This document shows positions 20,650 to 32,600 of a stretch of DNA of 64,000 bases, in pieces. A model generated the notes under the pieces. It worked only from the letters and a program-made list of their open reading frames with translations, did not search any database and had not been told where the DNA came from. The number at the start of each line of letters is the position of its first letter. Within the stretch, counting starts at the first letter, position 1. The position numbers were made by a program, and so were the translations under genes. The stretch is from Cheiracanthium punctorium (lineage: Eukaryota; Arthropoda; Arachnida; Araneae; Cheiracanthiidae), in contig JAWZYV010014435.1 in the NCBI GenBank assembly GCA_038373885.1, positions 1 through 64,000 of the forward strand, given 5' to 3'.

Positions 20650-23036
20650 TTACACTGAGTAAAAAATATTGATACGTCGAAGAAATGCAAACAAATTACA
20701 GTGTGGGGTTTCACCCAATATATCGTCAAGTTTAGGATGAGAACAGTTAAAAAATATTGTGTAAAAAATATTAAAAGCAGTGCATGAAGTTAAAACATGA
20801 CGAATGGTAAGGTTGGTATGGCAATAATGGCACTCCGGGGCAGGTTCATCCAGGAGTAAGTGCTTATGAGTAAGCCTCGTATGACGAATGCGGAGACGTG
20901 TCAAGATGACATCCAGTCTGCGATATGGATGAGAAGGCCAATGCGTGAGAGCTGGGCGAATAGAACGAAGTTTGTTCCCAGTTTCACTGTCCCATTTATC
21001 GACCCATATGCCTTTTACAATGGCTGAGATGCTGGACTTTATGTAGCTGTAGGATAGATTGCCGGTGTACGGGAGGGTCACATGCTTGGCCAGTGTGTCC
21101 GCTTTCTCATTTCCCGGAATCCCGATGTGACTGGGGACCCAACAGAGGAGAACACTGTACTCTCGGTTTGTAAGTTGAGCATACTTGTGTAAAACTTTGT
21201 GCATATAGTTATGTGTTACGGAGCCAGAGTTCAGATTTTCCAGAACACTAAGTGAGTCAGAGTAGATGATAAAATTTTTAGTGTTCGTCCTTGAGATATA
21301 CAGACGGCTTTCATATACGGCAAGTAATTCGGCAGTAAAGATGGAGCAGAATTGAGGTAGAGTATAGCTACAAGTATGATTATTAGCCACGAAGGCAAAG
21401 CCAACGTGATTTCCACTTTTGGAGCCATCAGTATATAGTTTTTCATATTTTTCATATTTGTTGTTGTGGTCAGAAAACAGCTGTTGGTAGATTTTAGGAT
21501 CGGTATCCTGTTTTGCAAAACCTTGGAAAGGGTGTACGTAAGATATGTGCAATATATGCCATGGTGGGATATCATGAAAAGAGCTGGTAGAGACATCTAC
21601 ATCCTCCAATTGGGTACCGACAAGATTCCTACGAATCCTTAGTCTAAAGGGGGGAGTGCAGATGGGACGATTCTCATAAAGGTGGTCAAGATGAGTATCG
21701 ATAAAAGAGTTCTTTAATGGGTGTGAGGGATGCGAAAGAATACGGAAATAAGTGTTTAATGATAGCTGATGACGTACGAGGGTGAGAGATGGCTCATGAC
21801 AGGTGACATAAAGACTATGTACAGGTGAAGTTCTAAAAGCACCGGAACAAATGCGTAGTGCAGTATGATGCACAGTGTCAAGTTTTTTTAATGTTGATTT
21901 GCATGTTGACCCATACGCGCAGCATGCATAGTCCAATTTTGGACGAACAACAGCACGGTAGATCTGCAGGAGAGCATCACGGTCTGCCCCCCAAGAGGTG
22001 TTGGTTAAAACCTTTAAAATGTTAAGTTTTTTCTCACTTGTGCTGTGAATATCAGAAATATGTTTGGCAAACTTAAGTTTTTTGTCAAATGTTACTACTA
22101 AAAATTTTACAGAATCCTTCAGAACTATATTAGTATGGCCCAGGTAAAGTTTTGGATCCGGGTGGATCCCACGCTTTTGGCAGAAATGTGTGCACACTGC
22201 TTTTTCATCAGATATGGTAAAACCGTTTATGTCACACCATTTCAGAATACGATTGATGATATTTTGAAGCAGCCGTTCGATGATGTGCATGTCTTTGCCC
22301 TGGCAGGAGATTTGGAGATCGTCTACATATAGGCTACCGTAGATGGTGGGAGGCATTTGGTTAAGAATATTATTGATTTTTATAGAGAAGAGGGTGACGC
22401 TCACAGAGCCCTGGGGAACAACTTCTTCTTGTGTGAAAGTATCAGACAGAGTACCGTTGACCCGGACACTGAAGTTCCTGAGTGATAAAAAGTTTTTTTT
22501 ATAAAAATTGGGAGGATGCCTAGAAAGCCTATATTATAGAGGTCTTGAAGAATGCCATATCTCCAGGTTCGGTCGTATGCTTTTTCTATATCAAAGAATA
22601 CTGACACTAAGTGATTCTTTCTGAGGAAAGCATTACGAATTTGTGTCTCTAAATTTAAAATGTTGTCTATAGTGGATCTGCCTTTGCGGAAGCCACTCTG
22701 AAAGGGATGTATACGGACCCCGGTTTCTAAAATGTAGACGAAGCGGGCATTAACCATTTTTTCCATTAATTTACAGAGACAACTAGTAAGGGCTATGGGA
22801 CGGTAGTTGCTAGGGTTAGACATATCTTTTCCCGACTTTTCTGACTGATGTTATTTGCGATTTCTTTTGTATCAGATATTATATTATTATTAATGGACAT
22901 ATTGAAGGGTAATGAAGGGACAGGATATTGAAGGGTTATGATAGATTCCCATGGCTCTTTTTGTTTTCATCCATAGCTGCTTACTAATAGTGGTGGGTGT
23001 TATGCTAGAGACGTATTTCACCCAAGATTGTTTTTG
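20650..23036 (-). pseudogene. Copy E ORF2, RT core through RNase H
   Basis: The 584-codon piece to 22404 is open and holds YVDDLQISCQGK, the thumb, a complete RNase H (YTDGSKSGNHVG, FTAELLAVYES, IYSDSLSVLEN, GNEKADTLAKH) and the C-terminal Cys/His motif. Upstream, QSGFRKGRST and FFDIEKAYDRT lie in another frame (22401-22823); a damaged segment near 22500 replaces part of the domain between them. The deletion near 22838 removes the RT entry region. The piece ends at 23036, where copy D inserted. Confidence 0.85.
23024..23036. repeat. Target-site duplication of copy D, left copy
   Basis: aagattgtttttg, 13 bp, repeated exactly at 28732-28744. Uninterrupted relatives carry the corresponding ORF2 sequence at this point, confirming that D landed in copy E. 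Confidence 0.92.
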
Positions 23037-23292
23037 GTTGGTTGGTTGGTTGGTTAGTTGGTGCTTAATGGCACAAGGTCCAGAAAGGACATACTGCGCC
23101 AGACTATGTGTATAAGTGTAAAAAGAGTGTTTACAGGTATAAGGTGTTGCTTACAACAAGTAAAATTAAAAACCATGAGGTCTAAAAACGATAAAAGCAT
23201 GCTGTATAAAGGTTAAAAAGTATCTTAAAATAATAGAAGGACATCTGGATGGGGGCCCCCATCCAGAAACCAGTCTGACAAATGTTCTTGCT

Positions 23293-26200
23293 TCACAATG
23301 AGTAAAAAAGATTGCTACGGCGAAGAAAGGCGAACAAATTACGGTGCGGGGTTTCACCCAAAATATCGTCAAGTTTGGGATGAGAACAGTTAAAAAGTGT
23401 TTGGTAAAAAGTAATAAAAGCAATACATGAGGTTAAAACATGACGAATGGTGAGGTTGGTATGACAATGGGGGCACTCCGGGGAAGGTTCTCCCAGGAGT
23501 AAGTGCTTATGAGTGAGCCTCGTATGGCCAATGCGGAGACGTGTCAAGATGACATCCAGTCTCCGATAGGGATGGGAAGACCAATGCTTGAGAGCTGGGT
23601 GTATAGAATTAAGTTTGTTCCCAGTTTCCCTGTCCCATTTATCAATCCAGGTACCTTCTATGATGTAAGAGATGCTAGACTTAATGTCGTTGTAGGAAAG
23701 GTTGCCGCAGTACGGGAGGGTCGCAAGCTTTGCAAGGGTGTCTGCTTTCTCATTACCAGCAATTCCAATATGACTGGGTACACAGCACAGGAAAATACTG
23801 TACCCACGGTTTTTAAGCTGTTCATACATACGTAATACTTTAATAATATAGCTATGGGCAAGGGATCCAGATTTGATTTTGCAGGACACTGAGAGAGAGA
23901 GAATAGATTATAAATTTCTTTGTGTTTTTTCTGGAGATGTACAGAAGGCTTTCATAAATGGCTAGTAATTCGGCTGTGAAGACAGAGCAAAACTGAGGGA
24001 GAGTGTAGCTGCAAGAAAGATTATTATTCACGAAGGCAAAGCCAACCTGATTACCGGTTTTAGAGCCATCTGTGTAGAGGTCTACATAATTTTCATATTT
24101 ATTTTCTATGATCGAAGAACAGCTGTTGGTATATTATGGGGTCAGTATCCTGTTTGATGAAGCCTTCATAGGGCTGAAGGTATGGGATCCGCATTTCAGT
24201 CCAGGGTGGGATTTCATTCAGAGAACAAGAAGAGACTATGACATCCTGCAACTGTGTACCGACTAGACTCCTACGGATCCTAAGTCCAAAGGGAGGGGTG
24301 CATGAAGGGCGATGATTGTAAAATCTGTCCAGATGGGTGTCTATAAAAGGGTCCTTTAAAGGATGTGAGGGTTGAGAGAGTATGCGAAAATATGTATTCA
24401 ATGAAAGCTTGTGACGAGTGAGGGTGAGAGGTGGCTCATGACAGGTGATGTAAAGACTATGTACAGGTGAAGTTCTAAAAGCACCGGAGCAAATGCGTAG
24501 TGCACTATGATGCACAGTGTCAAGTTTTTTTAATATTGACTTGCATGCTGAGCCATACGCACAGTATGCATAGTCCAATTTTGATTGGATGACAGCGCGG
24601 TAGATCCGCAGGAGAGCATCCCGGTCTGACCCCCATGAGGTGTTGGTTAAAACCTTTAAAATGTTAAGTTTTTTCTCACATTTACTGCGGATATCAGAGA
24701 TATGTTTGGCAAATGTAAGTTTTTTATCAAAAGTCACCCCTAAAAATTTGACAAAGTCCTTGAGGGCAATGTTAGTATGACCCAGGTAAAGTATTGGGTC
24801 CGGGTGGATCCCACGTTTACGGCAGAAATGTGTACACACAGTTTTTTCGGCAGATATAGTAAAACCGTTGATGTCACACCATTTTAGAATACGATTGATG
24901 GCATTTTGAAGCTGCCGTTCGATCAGACGCATGTCTTTCCCCTGGCAGGATATTTGAAGATCATCTACATATAGGCTACCGGTGACTGTTGGAGGTAGTT
25001 GATTTAGAATATTATTGATTTTAATAGAGAAGAGGGTGACGCTAAGTACGGAGCCCTGGGGAACACCCTCTTCTAGTGAGAAATTGTCAGACAGAGTGTT
25101 GTTGATCCTTACACGGAAATATCTGGGTGATAGAAATTTTTTTATAAAAATTGGAAGATTGCCTCGAAAGCCTATATTGTAGAGGTCTTGAAGGATGCCG
25201 TATCTCCATGTTCGGTCGTATGCCTTTTCTATGTCGAAGAACACTGACACTAAGTGATTCTTTCTGAGGAAAGCATTACGAATTTGTGTCTCTAAGTTTA
25301 AAATATTGTCAATGGTGGACCTGCCTTTGCGGAAGCCACTCTGAAGGGGATGTATATGGTCCCCAGTTTCTAAAATGTAGACAAGGCGAGCATTAACCAT
25401 TTTTTCCATTAATTTACAAAGACAACTAGTAAGGGCTATGGGACGGTAGTTGCTAGGGTTAGACGTATCTTTTACAGGTTTCGGGAAAGGAATAACAATT
25501 GCATTGCTCCAGGCAGAGGGAAAGGTTTGTTCGTTCCAGATCCTATTGTATAGTTTTAACAGGTTTAGTAAAGAGTCATAGGCTAAGTGTTTCAGCATTT
25601 CATAAGTAATGCCATCAGGACCAGGAGAAGTATTGGAGGATTCCCGGAGGTATTTGGTGAGTTCATTGATGGTAAAATCACTATTGTATGGAAAGTTTGA
25701 GGAGGTTTTAAATTTAAGTTTTTTTCGTTCAGATTGTTGTTTGTATGAGAAAAAAGGGTTTGAGAAAGAAGTACTGCATGATATAGAAGCAAGAGTCTGA
25801 CCGATGTTATTAGCTATTTCTTTTGTATCAGATATTATGTTGTTATTGATGGACAGACAGGATATTGAGGGGTTATTATAGATCCCCATGGCCCTTTTGG
25901 TTTTCAACCATAGCTCCTTACTAGTAGTGGTAGATGTTATGCTAGAGACGTATTTCACCCAGGATTGTTTTTGACATTGCCGCCTTATTTTCCTGGCATA
26001 AGCTTTAGCTTTTTTAAAAAGTATGAGGTTGTCGGTGGTAGGGTACCGCCGAAAAACACTCCAGGCTTTCTGCTGCTGTTTTTTTGCTAGTGTACAGGTT
26101 TCATTCCAACACGGTTTTTTATTGCGCCGAGGTGTCGTGCCCGATTTTGGAATATTGGCATCAGCTGCTGTAATAATGACAGAAGTGACTTTATCCACGA

Positions 26201-26969
26201 CCTCTTCAATAGTGCCTTCAAGGATGTTTGAGGTGATTTTGGATAATGCAGTAAAGTTAGGCCAATCTGCCTTATCATAAATATACCTAGGTGTGGTAAG
26301 GGTGCCTTTCGGATTGTAGTAAAGTGGTGAGAGAAAAATTGGAAAGTGATCGCTGTTATGTAAGTCACTGGAGACTGAAAAGTTATATAGTGGCAGGATA
26401 GATGGAGAACAAATAGCAAGATCTATGGCATGAAAGGATTTAGTTGGGTAGTGGAAGTAGGTGTTGTCGCCGTTATTCATAACGCAAAGGGAAAAGTTGG
26501 TCAACAGTTGTTCAATTAGTAGGCCTCTATTGTTTGTATCTGTGCTGCCCCATAAGGGACTATGACCGTTCATATCCCCCAGGAGGATAAAAGGAGGAGG
26601 AAGTTGTTGGATAAGGCTATTGAGAGATGTTTGGCTGATGGTTTCAGTAGGAGGGAGATAAGTGCAGCAGATGGTAGTTAGCTCTTTTAATTTGACACGA
26701 GCGGCGACTGCTTGTAGGTTGGTATGCAGATTGACTATTATGTAAGGATAGTTATTGTTGATTAACAGGGCCACACCACCAGAGGCCCTATCTCCGAGTT
26801 CGTAGTCTTTCCGAAGTATTGTATAATTGTGGATAGTGGGATATTTATCGGCTTTGAGATAAGTTTCTTGTAGTGCGAAGCAGGCAGGATTGTGGTCGTA
26901 GATAAGTGTTTTAAGGTCGTCACTTTTATTCTGAAAACCGTGGCAGTTCCAAGAAAGCAGCAGAGCCAC
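23293..26969 (-). pseudogene. Copy D ORF2, nearly intact
   Basis: Endonuclease and RT are open for about 956 codons from 26969 to 24099 (WNCHGFQNK, GDMNGHSPLWGS, SPGPDGITYEM, FFDIEKAYDRT, EEGVPQGSVLS, YVDDLQ). A frameshift near 24110 precedes RNase H (YTDGSKTG). A second lies near 23890, where the expected IYSDSLS has become IYSLSL, losing a catalytic acidic residue. The C-terminal part is open to 23293. The start codon at the family position is GTG rather than ATG (tgatagtgg against tgatcatgg in E). Confidence 0.88.
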
Positions 26970-26971
26970 TA

Positions 26972-28183
26972 TCAAGTGATGTTAGGGATGATTGAGAGCT
27001 TGCTTTTAGTCCCCTTAGGTGTAAGTGGGGTGCTAGGGATGTCATCATCATCCATGATATTGTCGGAAATGTCAGAGTCGGTAGGATCTAAATGCAGTAT
27101 TGAGTCATCAATGGGCTTTTGTGGAAGGATCTTTTTAAGTCTGGACTTACTGTATTTTGCCTTATAGGCTGCAGTTTTTTTTATTAGAGGTCTATATTGA
27201 GTTAAGATGTTGCTTTCAGATTTCTTCTTTGATGTGCTTTTTTGTAGAGCTATGGTAGAATTATTTTGGGGAGAGGTTGAGTGTTTAGTTTTAGTAGTGG
27301 AAGTAGGTATAGAGACGGGCACAGATTTTGGTGGCTCGGTTTGTATGGCAATTGATTTAACAGATTTGACTACTGCAGCATAAGACTGACCGGGTTTGGG
27401 TGTACGGGAGTTCATTACTTTACGGGCTTCTGGATATGACAGTCCTTGTGTGGCACGCAAGGACTGGATTTCTTTTTCGTACGACCATTTCGGGCATGAG
27501 CGGGAATAGGAAGGATGATCCTGTTTGCAGTTCACGCATTTAGGCGGATTGGAGCAGGTGTCACTGTCGTGGCCAGAGATACCACAACGGGCACAGGTTG
27601 GGGAACCACGACAGGAAGGTTTGGTATGGCCGAACTTTTGACATTGAAAGCATCGAGTAGGATTAGGTATATATGGTCTAACAGCACATGAGAGGTATCC
27701 TGCTTTGATATGGGAAGGAAGTTTAGGTGATTGAAAAGTCAAAATTATATACTTTGTGTTTAGTGTTTGGTTATTGCGTCGGATAGAGATTCTGCGAACT
27801 GCACAAACATTTTGAGATTTAAGATTTTCGAGGATTTCGGCCTCAGAGCAGTGTAATAGGTCAGGTTCAGATATAACGCCTCTTGATGAATTAAGTGTGC
27901 TATGGGGTGATACAGTGACAGGGTTTGCACCGATAGTTTGTAATTGCATAATGTTGATTGCCTGTGTACTATTGGTTACTTCCACTAAGATGTCTCCTGA
28001 TCATATTTTTTTTATTTTAGCGACTTCTCCAACATTACCAGTTATGCACTTATGTATTAAGAAAGGGGAGGTTTGGCTAAAGTTTCCTTCCTGACGCTTC
28101 ACAATAAAGAATTTGGCATGACCATCTCCTTGAGTAGGAGACTTCGGAACGTTGACGTGAGATGAAGATAACGTCGAATCCAT
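26972..28183 (-). pseudogene. Copy D ORF1 with one in-frame stop
   Basis: Gag-like protein with the same three zinc knuckles as copy B (CFQCQKFGHTKPSC, CARCGISGHDSDTC, CVNCKQDHPSYSRSC). A single TGA at 28001-28003 interrupts it where E reads an Arg codon; a CpG C-to-T change would explain it. Otherwise it is open to the stop at 26972. Confidence 0.88.
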
Positions 28184-28731
28184 ATTGGGGATTGGAAATT
28201 TCGGACCCGACCGCACCACCCACCACGGAGCCCAACAAGGGGATACACATTCGTGCACCAGTGCTAGTCGGGTCTATACGCGCACAGTACATCCCGTAGG
28301 CAGCGTCCACCTTAACGACGTGCCCAGTAGATGTCCGTTTGCTTGATCCCTAGCAGTTGACCGAAATCAGTACCACCAGCCGGTTGATACACAGGGGAAC
28401 GCTGTGCACCTCCCGTTTACCCGAAGCCGAGGCCAAAGCAATGTGTTGGAGAAAACCCCTCAATTACCAGGATCCCCATTTCCGGGGACACGGGTCTCCA
28501 CGCACGGCAAACACGTGGGCAGTTTACCTGCCAACAGAAGCTGACGGTACAGAGCGACCACAGCATCTGAAGGGGGGCCCTCACTTCAAGAGAAGAAACC
28601 ACACCGAGGGAGAAGGGGAAGGAAACAGCAGAAGAAGAGAGGAGGGTAAAAAAACAGAGGATCGAGAGATCGCTGGGGCCCCGGGATTGCGAAACTCGTG
28701 AAAACCTAAAGAAGGTTTTCCCCCTGAGGGG
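28184..28731 (-). promoter_or_regulatory. 5' leader of copy D
   Basis: Matches the leader of copy B almost base for base over about 200 bases compared by eye (28310-28520 against 10200-10410), differing mainly by a 2-base deletion and a few substitutions, although the ORFs of D and B are clearly diverged. Confidence 0.7.
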
Positions 28732-28744
28732 AAGATTGTTTTTG

Positions 28745-29669
28745 AGATTGCCGCCTTATTCTCCTGGCATAAGCTTTAGCTTTTTTTAAAAGAACGAGGT
28801 TTTCGGTGGTAGGGTACCGCTGAAAAACACTCCAGACTTTCTGCTGCTTTTTTTTTTTGCTAATGTACATGTTTCATTCCACCACGGTTTTTTATTGCGC
28901 CGAGGTGTCATGCCCGATTTTGGAATATTGGCATCAGCTGCTTTAATAATGACAGACGTGACTTTATCCACGACCTCTTGAATAGTGCCTTCAAGAATGT
29001 TTTAGGTGATTTTGAATAATGCCGTAAAGGTAGGCCAATCTGCCTTATCATAAATATATCTAGGGGTGGTAAAGGTGCCTTTCGGATTGTAGTAAAGTGG
29101 TGAGAGAAAAATCTGAAAGTGATCACTGCTATGAAAGTCACTGGAGACTGAAAAGTTATATAGTGGTAGGATAGATGGAGAACAAATAGCTAGATCTATG
29201 GCATGGAAGAATTTAGTTGGGTAGTGAAAGTAGATATTATCCCCGTTATTCATAACGCAAAGAGAAAAATTGGTTAACAGCTGTTCAATAAGTTGGCCTC
29301 TATTATTTGTGACTGTGCTGCCCCATAGAGGGCTATGACCATTCATGTCCCCCCAGGAGGATAAAAGGAGGATGAAGTTGTTGGATAAGACTATTGAGAG
29401 AGGTTTGGCAGATGGTTTCATTCGGGGGGAGATAAATACTGTAGATAGTAGTAAGATGTTTCAGATGGATCCGAGCAGCAACAGCCTGTAAAGTTGTGTT
29501 GAGATTGAGAATATAATACGGATATTGATTATTAATTAAAAGGGCAACGCCACCGGAAGCCCTTTCCCCTAGCTCATAGTCTTTCCTAAGGATGGTATAA
29601 TTAAGAATGTGTGTTTGTTTATTGGTTTTCAGATAAGTTTCCTGAAGGGCAAGACAGGCAGGGTTATAA
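28745..29669 (-). pseudogene. Copy E ORF2, endonuclease part
   Basis: Read on the minus strand: QETYLK region near 29640, then GDMNGHSPLWGS (about 29340) and SSDHFQIFLSPLY, then the linker up to WWNETCTLAKK. It is broken by a frameshift near 29421 and an extended T run near 28850. Bounded by copy D on one side and by the P-like element on the other. Confidence 0.85.
29662..29669. repeat. Target-site duplication of the P-like element, left copy
   Basis: ggttataa, repeated at 35927-35934. Removing one copy plus the element restores a run that aligns without gaps to the same place in copy A (4750-4770), so the 8-bp duplication is real. Confidence 0.88.
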
Positions 29670-32600
29670 CAACACCCCTATAGCAGGAAGCCAAACAACT
29701 CATTCGGAGAAGAGAATTGACGTCACAAGTCGAAGGCCAAGGACCACCTAGGACGAGGGCCGAGGCGTGCGAATTCTTGTTCGAGTCAGATCTCAGATCA
29801 ACGTGCTGCATAGAAGTTCGACGGTGCCATTTTTATTTTTAGTGTTTGTGATTATTCTTTATTTCAAGAAAGACAGCCGTATTAGTTCATCTTAAACGTG
29901 AAGGATGATTTCCTGATTATAATGTAGGATTGATCAAGAATTTTGAAAGTAAGTACTGTATTTTTGCTTTTAAATTACATTAGAAAATTTTAAATTCTCT
30001 CCTGTAAACCTTATGCTTTTAAATATTTTACTATTTGCTGCATTATTATGTTATAAAGAATATACAGACAAGCAGAAAAATTTACTCGTATTATATCTCG
30101 CATTACACGTATACTCTTCGTATTCGCGTAACATGTTTAATAAGCCAATTTATATAATAAGGCACCTTATAAAAGCTATGTTTTTCTTCATTTTCATGTG
30201 TCATTAAGTCATCTCATTAAAGAATTTTAAATCCCGACTCAGAAACCTATATCATAAAATAAGTCTACATAAAATGTGATAGATTAAAATTTATTTTACC
30301 GTTATTATTATTATTTTTTTAATTTCTTGGTGCAACTTTATGAATTTTTTGAACAAACATTCTTTTTTTATTTTTAATGGTAAAAATTCATATACCGAAA
30401 CGTTTTGATCAGATGTACATTTGAGATAATACAATTTTCTTTTCTTTTTAATTTGGACATTCAGTAAATGATTGTAGTCTATTAATAATCTTCTATGCTA
30501 TTTGGTTTTTGTTAGCATTGTTGACATAAATTCTTATGTGGAAAAATTCAATGAAGGTTAAAGAAATTTATCTGTTTTATGTTTATTCTATATTCATAAT
30601 ACTACTTATAGTCATTTACCCCTATTAACCTATAAATCAATTATTTTAACTATAGAGCTATTTTTTAATAGTTTTCAATATACATTTCCAAATCCAAATT
30701 ACTATTCTATTGTTTTAATAAAAGTAAAAGAGATGTATTTTTGACTTACTTTTAAAAATGAGTAGAAGCATAAGAATGATTAGTTTAAGTAGTATCTGTG
30801 ACTAATATCTGTTATTATTTGTGATTATTCTATGGTTTGTTCTTTTTCATGAGTTTTATATTTTTATTTATTAAACTAAAGAAGTGTTTATATATAATTA
30901 AAACAGTACCAATTTCATGTCAGTAACACTAATATTACTTTTGAAATTATAAACAATCTTTGAAGCAACGTTTTTTTTTTTTTTTTTTAATTAATTTTCA
31001 TTAAAATAGAAACTCATAGAATAATCCATAGATGCATGAATCCTGGTTTATAGTAAACAATATGTGCACACAAACTAAATGTATGACTTCTGTTATATTT
31101 TAATTAGTGTAATTAAAAAAGGATATATTTTTTAACAGGTTTGAATTTTTTTTATATATAGGTTTAAAAGATGGTCTACAAGTGTTGTGTCCTTAACTGT
31201 CGAAGCAACTACAAAAATGGCCCAAAAGTGCCTGTCTATCGATTTCCTAGAGACAGTGAGTTGCTGAAAAAATGGTTATCAGCCATACCAAGAGACAATT
31301 TTGAACCTACTAACCATTCAAGGGTAAATATTTTGTTTATAAATTTGTTAAAAGTTCTAAAAAATTATTATATTGAAGAAATAGTTTATAGAGGATTGAT
31401 CAAAAGTAAACATAAACAACATTGTTGATGCTTGTAATTTAAGCTAGGAAAATCTTGAGATCTACAAAATGACGGTTGAAACAAATAAGTTTTTTGAATT
31501 TAAACTTTTAAGTTATAATTTTAATTATTACATTGAAATTTAAGAATTTTATTGCCGTTCCTGTTTTCAAAATTATAAAAGCCAAAATCATTTTAGGGTT
31601 GGTGCAGTTCCAAGAAAATATAGTTTTTATTCCTGGGCCCTAAGAGAGAAATCCCAGATTTTCGGTTTTTATTGGAGTGATATGCAATACTTGTGAAATC
31701 AGTCCTTGCTAAGAAAAAAAAAGTGTAATTATTAGTAATGTTAAAAATATTTTTTATTTATTTATTTATTTATTGAGTGTAGGTATAAAGTGAAAAAGGA
31801 ACATTTATACATTTGTTTGACAGAAAAACTTCACTTAAAAATTTGTTATTTTGATTGTTGTAGATATTAGATGTATTATATTATAAAGTCTCATCGAAAA
31901 TTGAGATCTATACCTAATATTCCTTATTTTAGGTTTGTCAGCTTCATTTTGATGATAGAGACATAACGGATTGCGCAGAAGCAGTTGATGAAAAGACTGG
32001 ACAGACATATACTTACAAGCTACAAAATAAAAGATTAAAAACTGAAGCTGTTCCGTGTAAATTTTCGAACTGTCCGGAGTACCTTTCCAAAAATGTGGCA
32101 CAAAGAGAAAGTCCGGATTTGAAAAAGAAAAAATTAGAGATGAATCAACTTCAAGATGCTATTAAGGCCAGTATTTTAACGGCAAAAACTTATGATGAGG
32201 CTCATTTATTTGCAAATTTTGAAGACATGATATGTATTATAAAAGGTATTGAATTACCAAAAGATTGGATTTTTTTGCTGATTAATGATTCTGTCATAAT
32301 TTTTAATTTATGTCTAGAACAATGCCCTCAAATTGAAAAGTCGATTGTGATTGACAAAAAGTGTGTGGCTTCGGTATATTTAAAAGGTCTCCAATTAACT
32401 TCTTTAGGAGATTATGCCTTTCCTTTTCTTGTTTCAAATATTAATGACATATCAAAAATGATAAATTTACTGCAAAATTTTTCTAAAAATGAAAGTACGG
32501 TAAATGATACTATATCTACAGTTTATAATGTATTATCTTTGCTTACAGAGTCAATTGAAGAAAATAAACAAAGTACTTTATCTTGTGTTCTTGAGCCGTT

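Larger units (their letters stand above)
23037..28731 (-). mobile_element. Full-length I-type non-LTR copy D
   Basis: 5,695 bp, complete from leader (ctgagggg ending at 28731) to a clean GGTT/CCAA tail of several units at 23037, with perfect 13-bp TSDs. It is closer to E than to B. Both ORFs carry a few disabling changes: one stop in ORF1, two frameshifts in RNase H, and loss of the ORF2 ATG. Confidence 0.92.

Noticed and set aside
30960..30990. Long T runs as element tails (also 35459-35482 and 50063-50094)
   Set aside because: No coding or duplication next to them supports a retroposon; treated as simple repeats.
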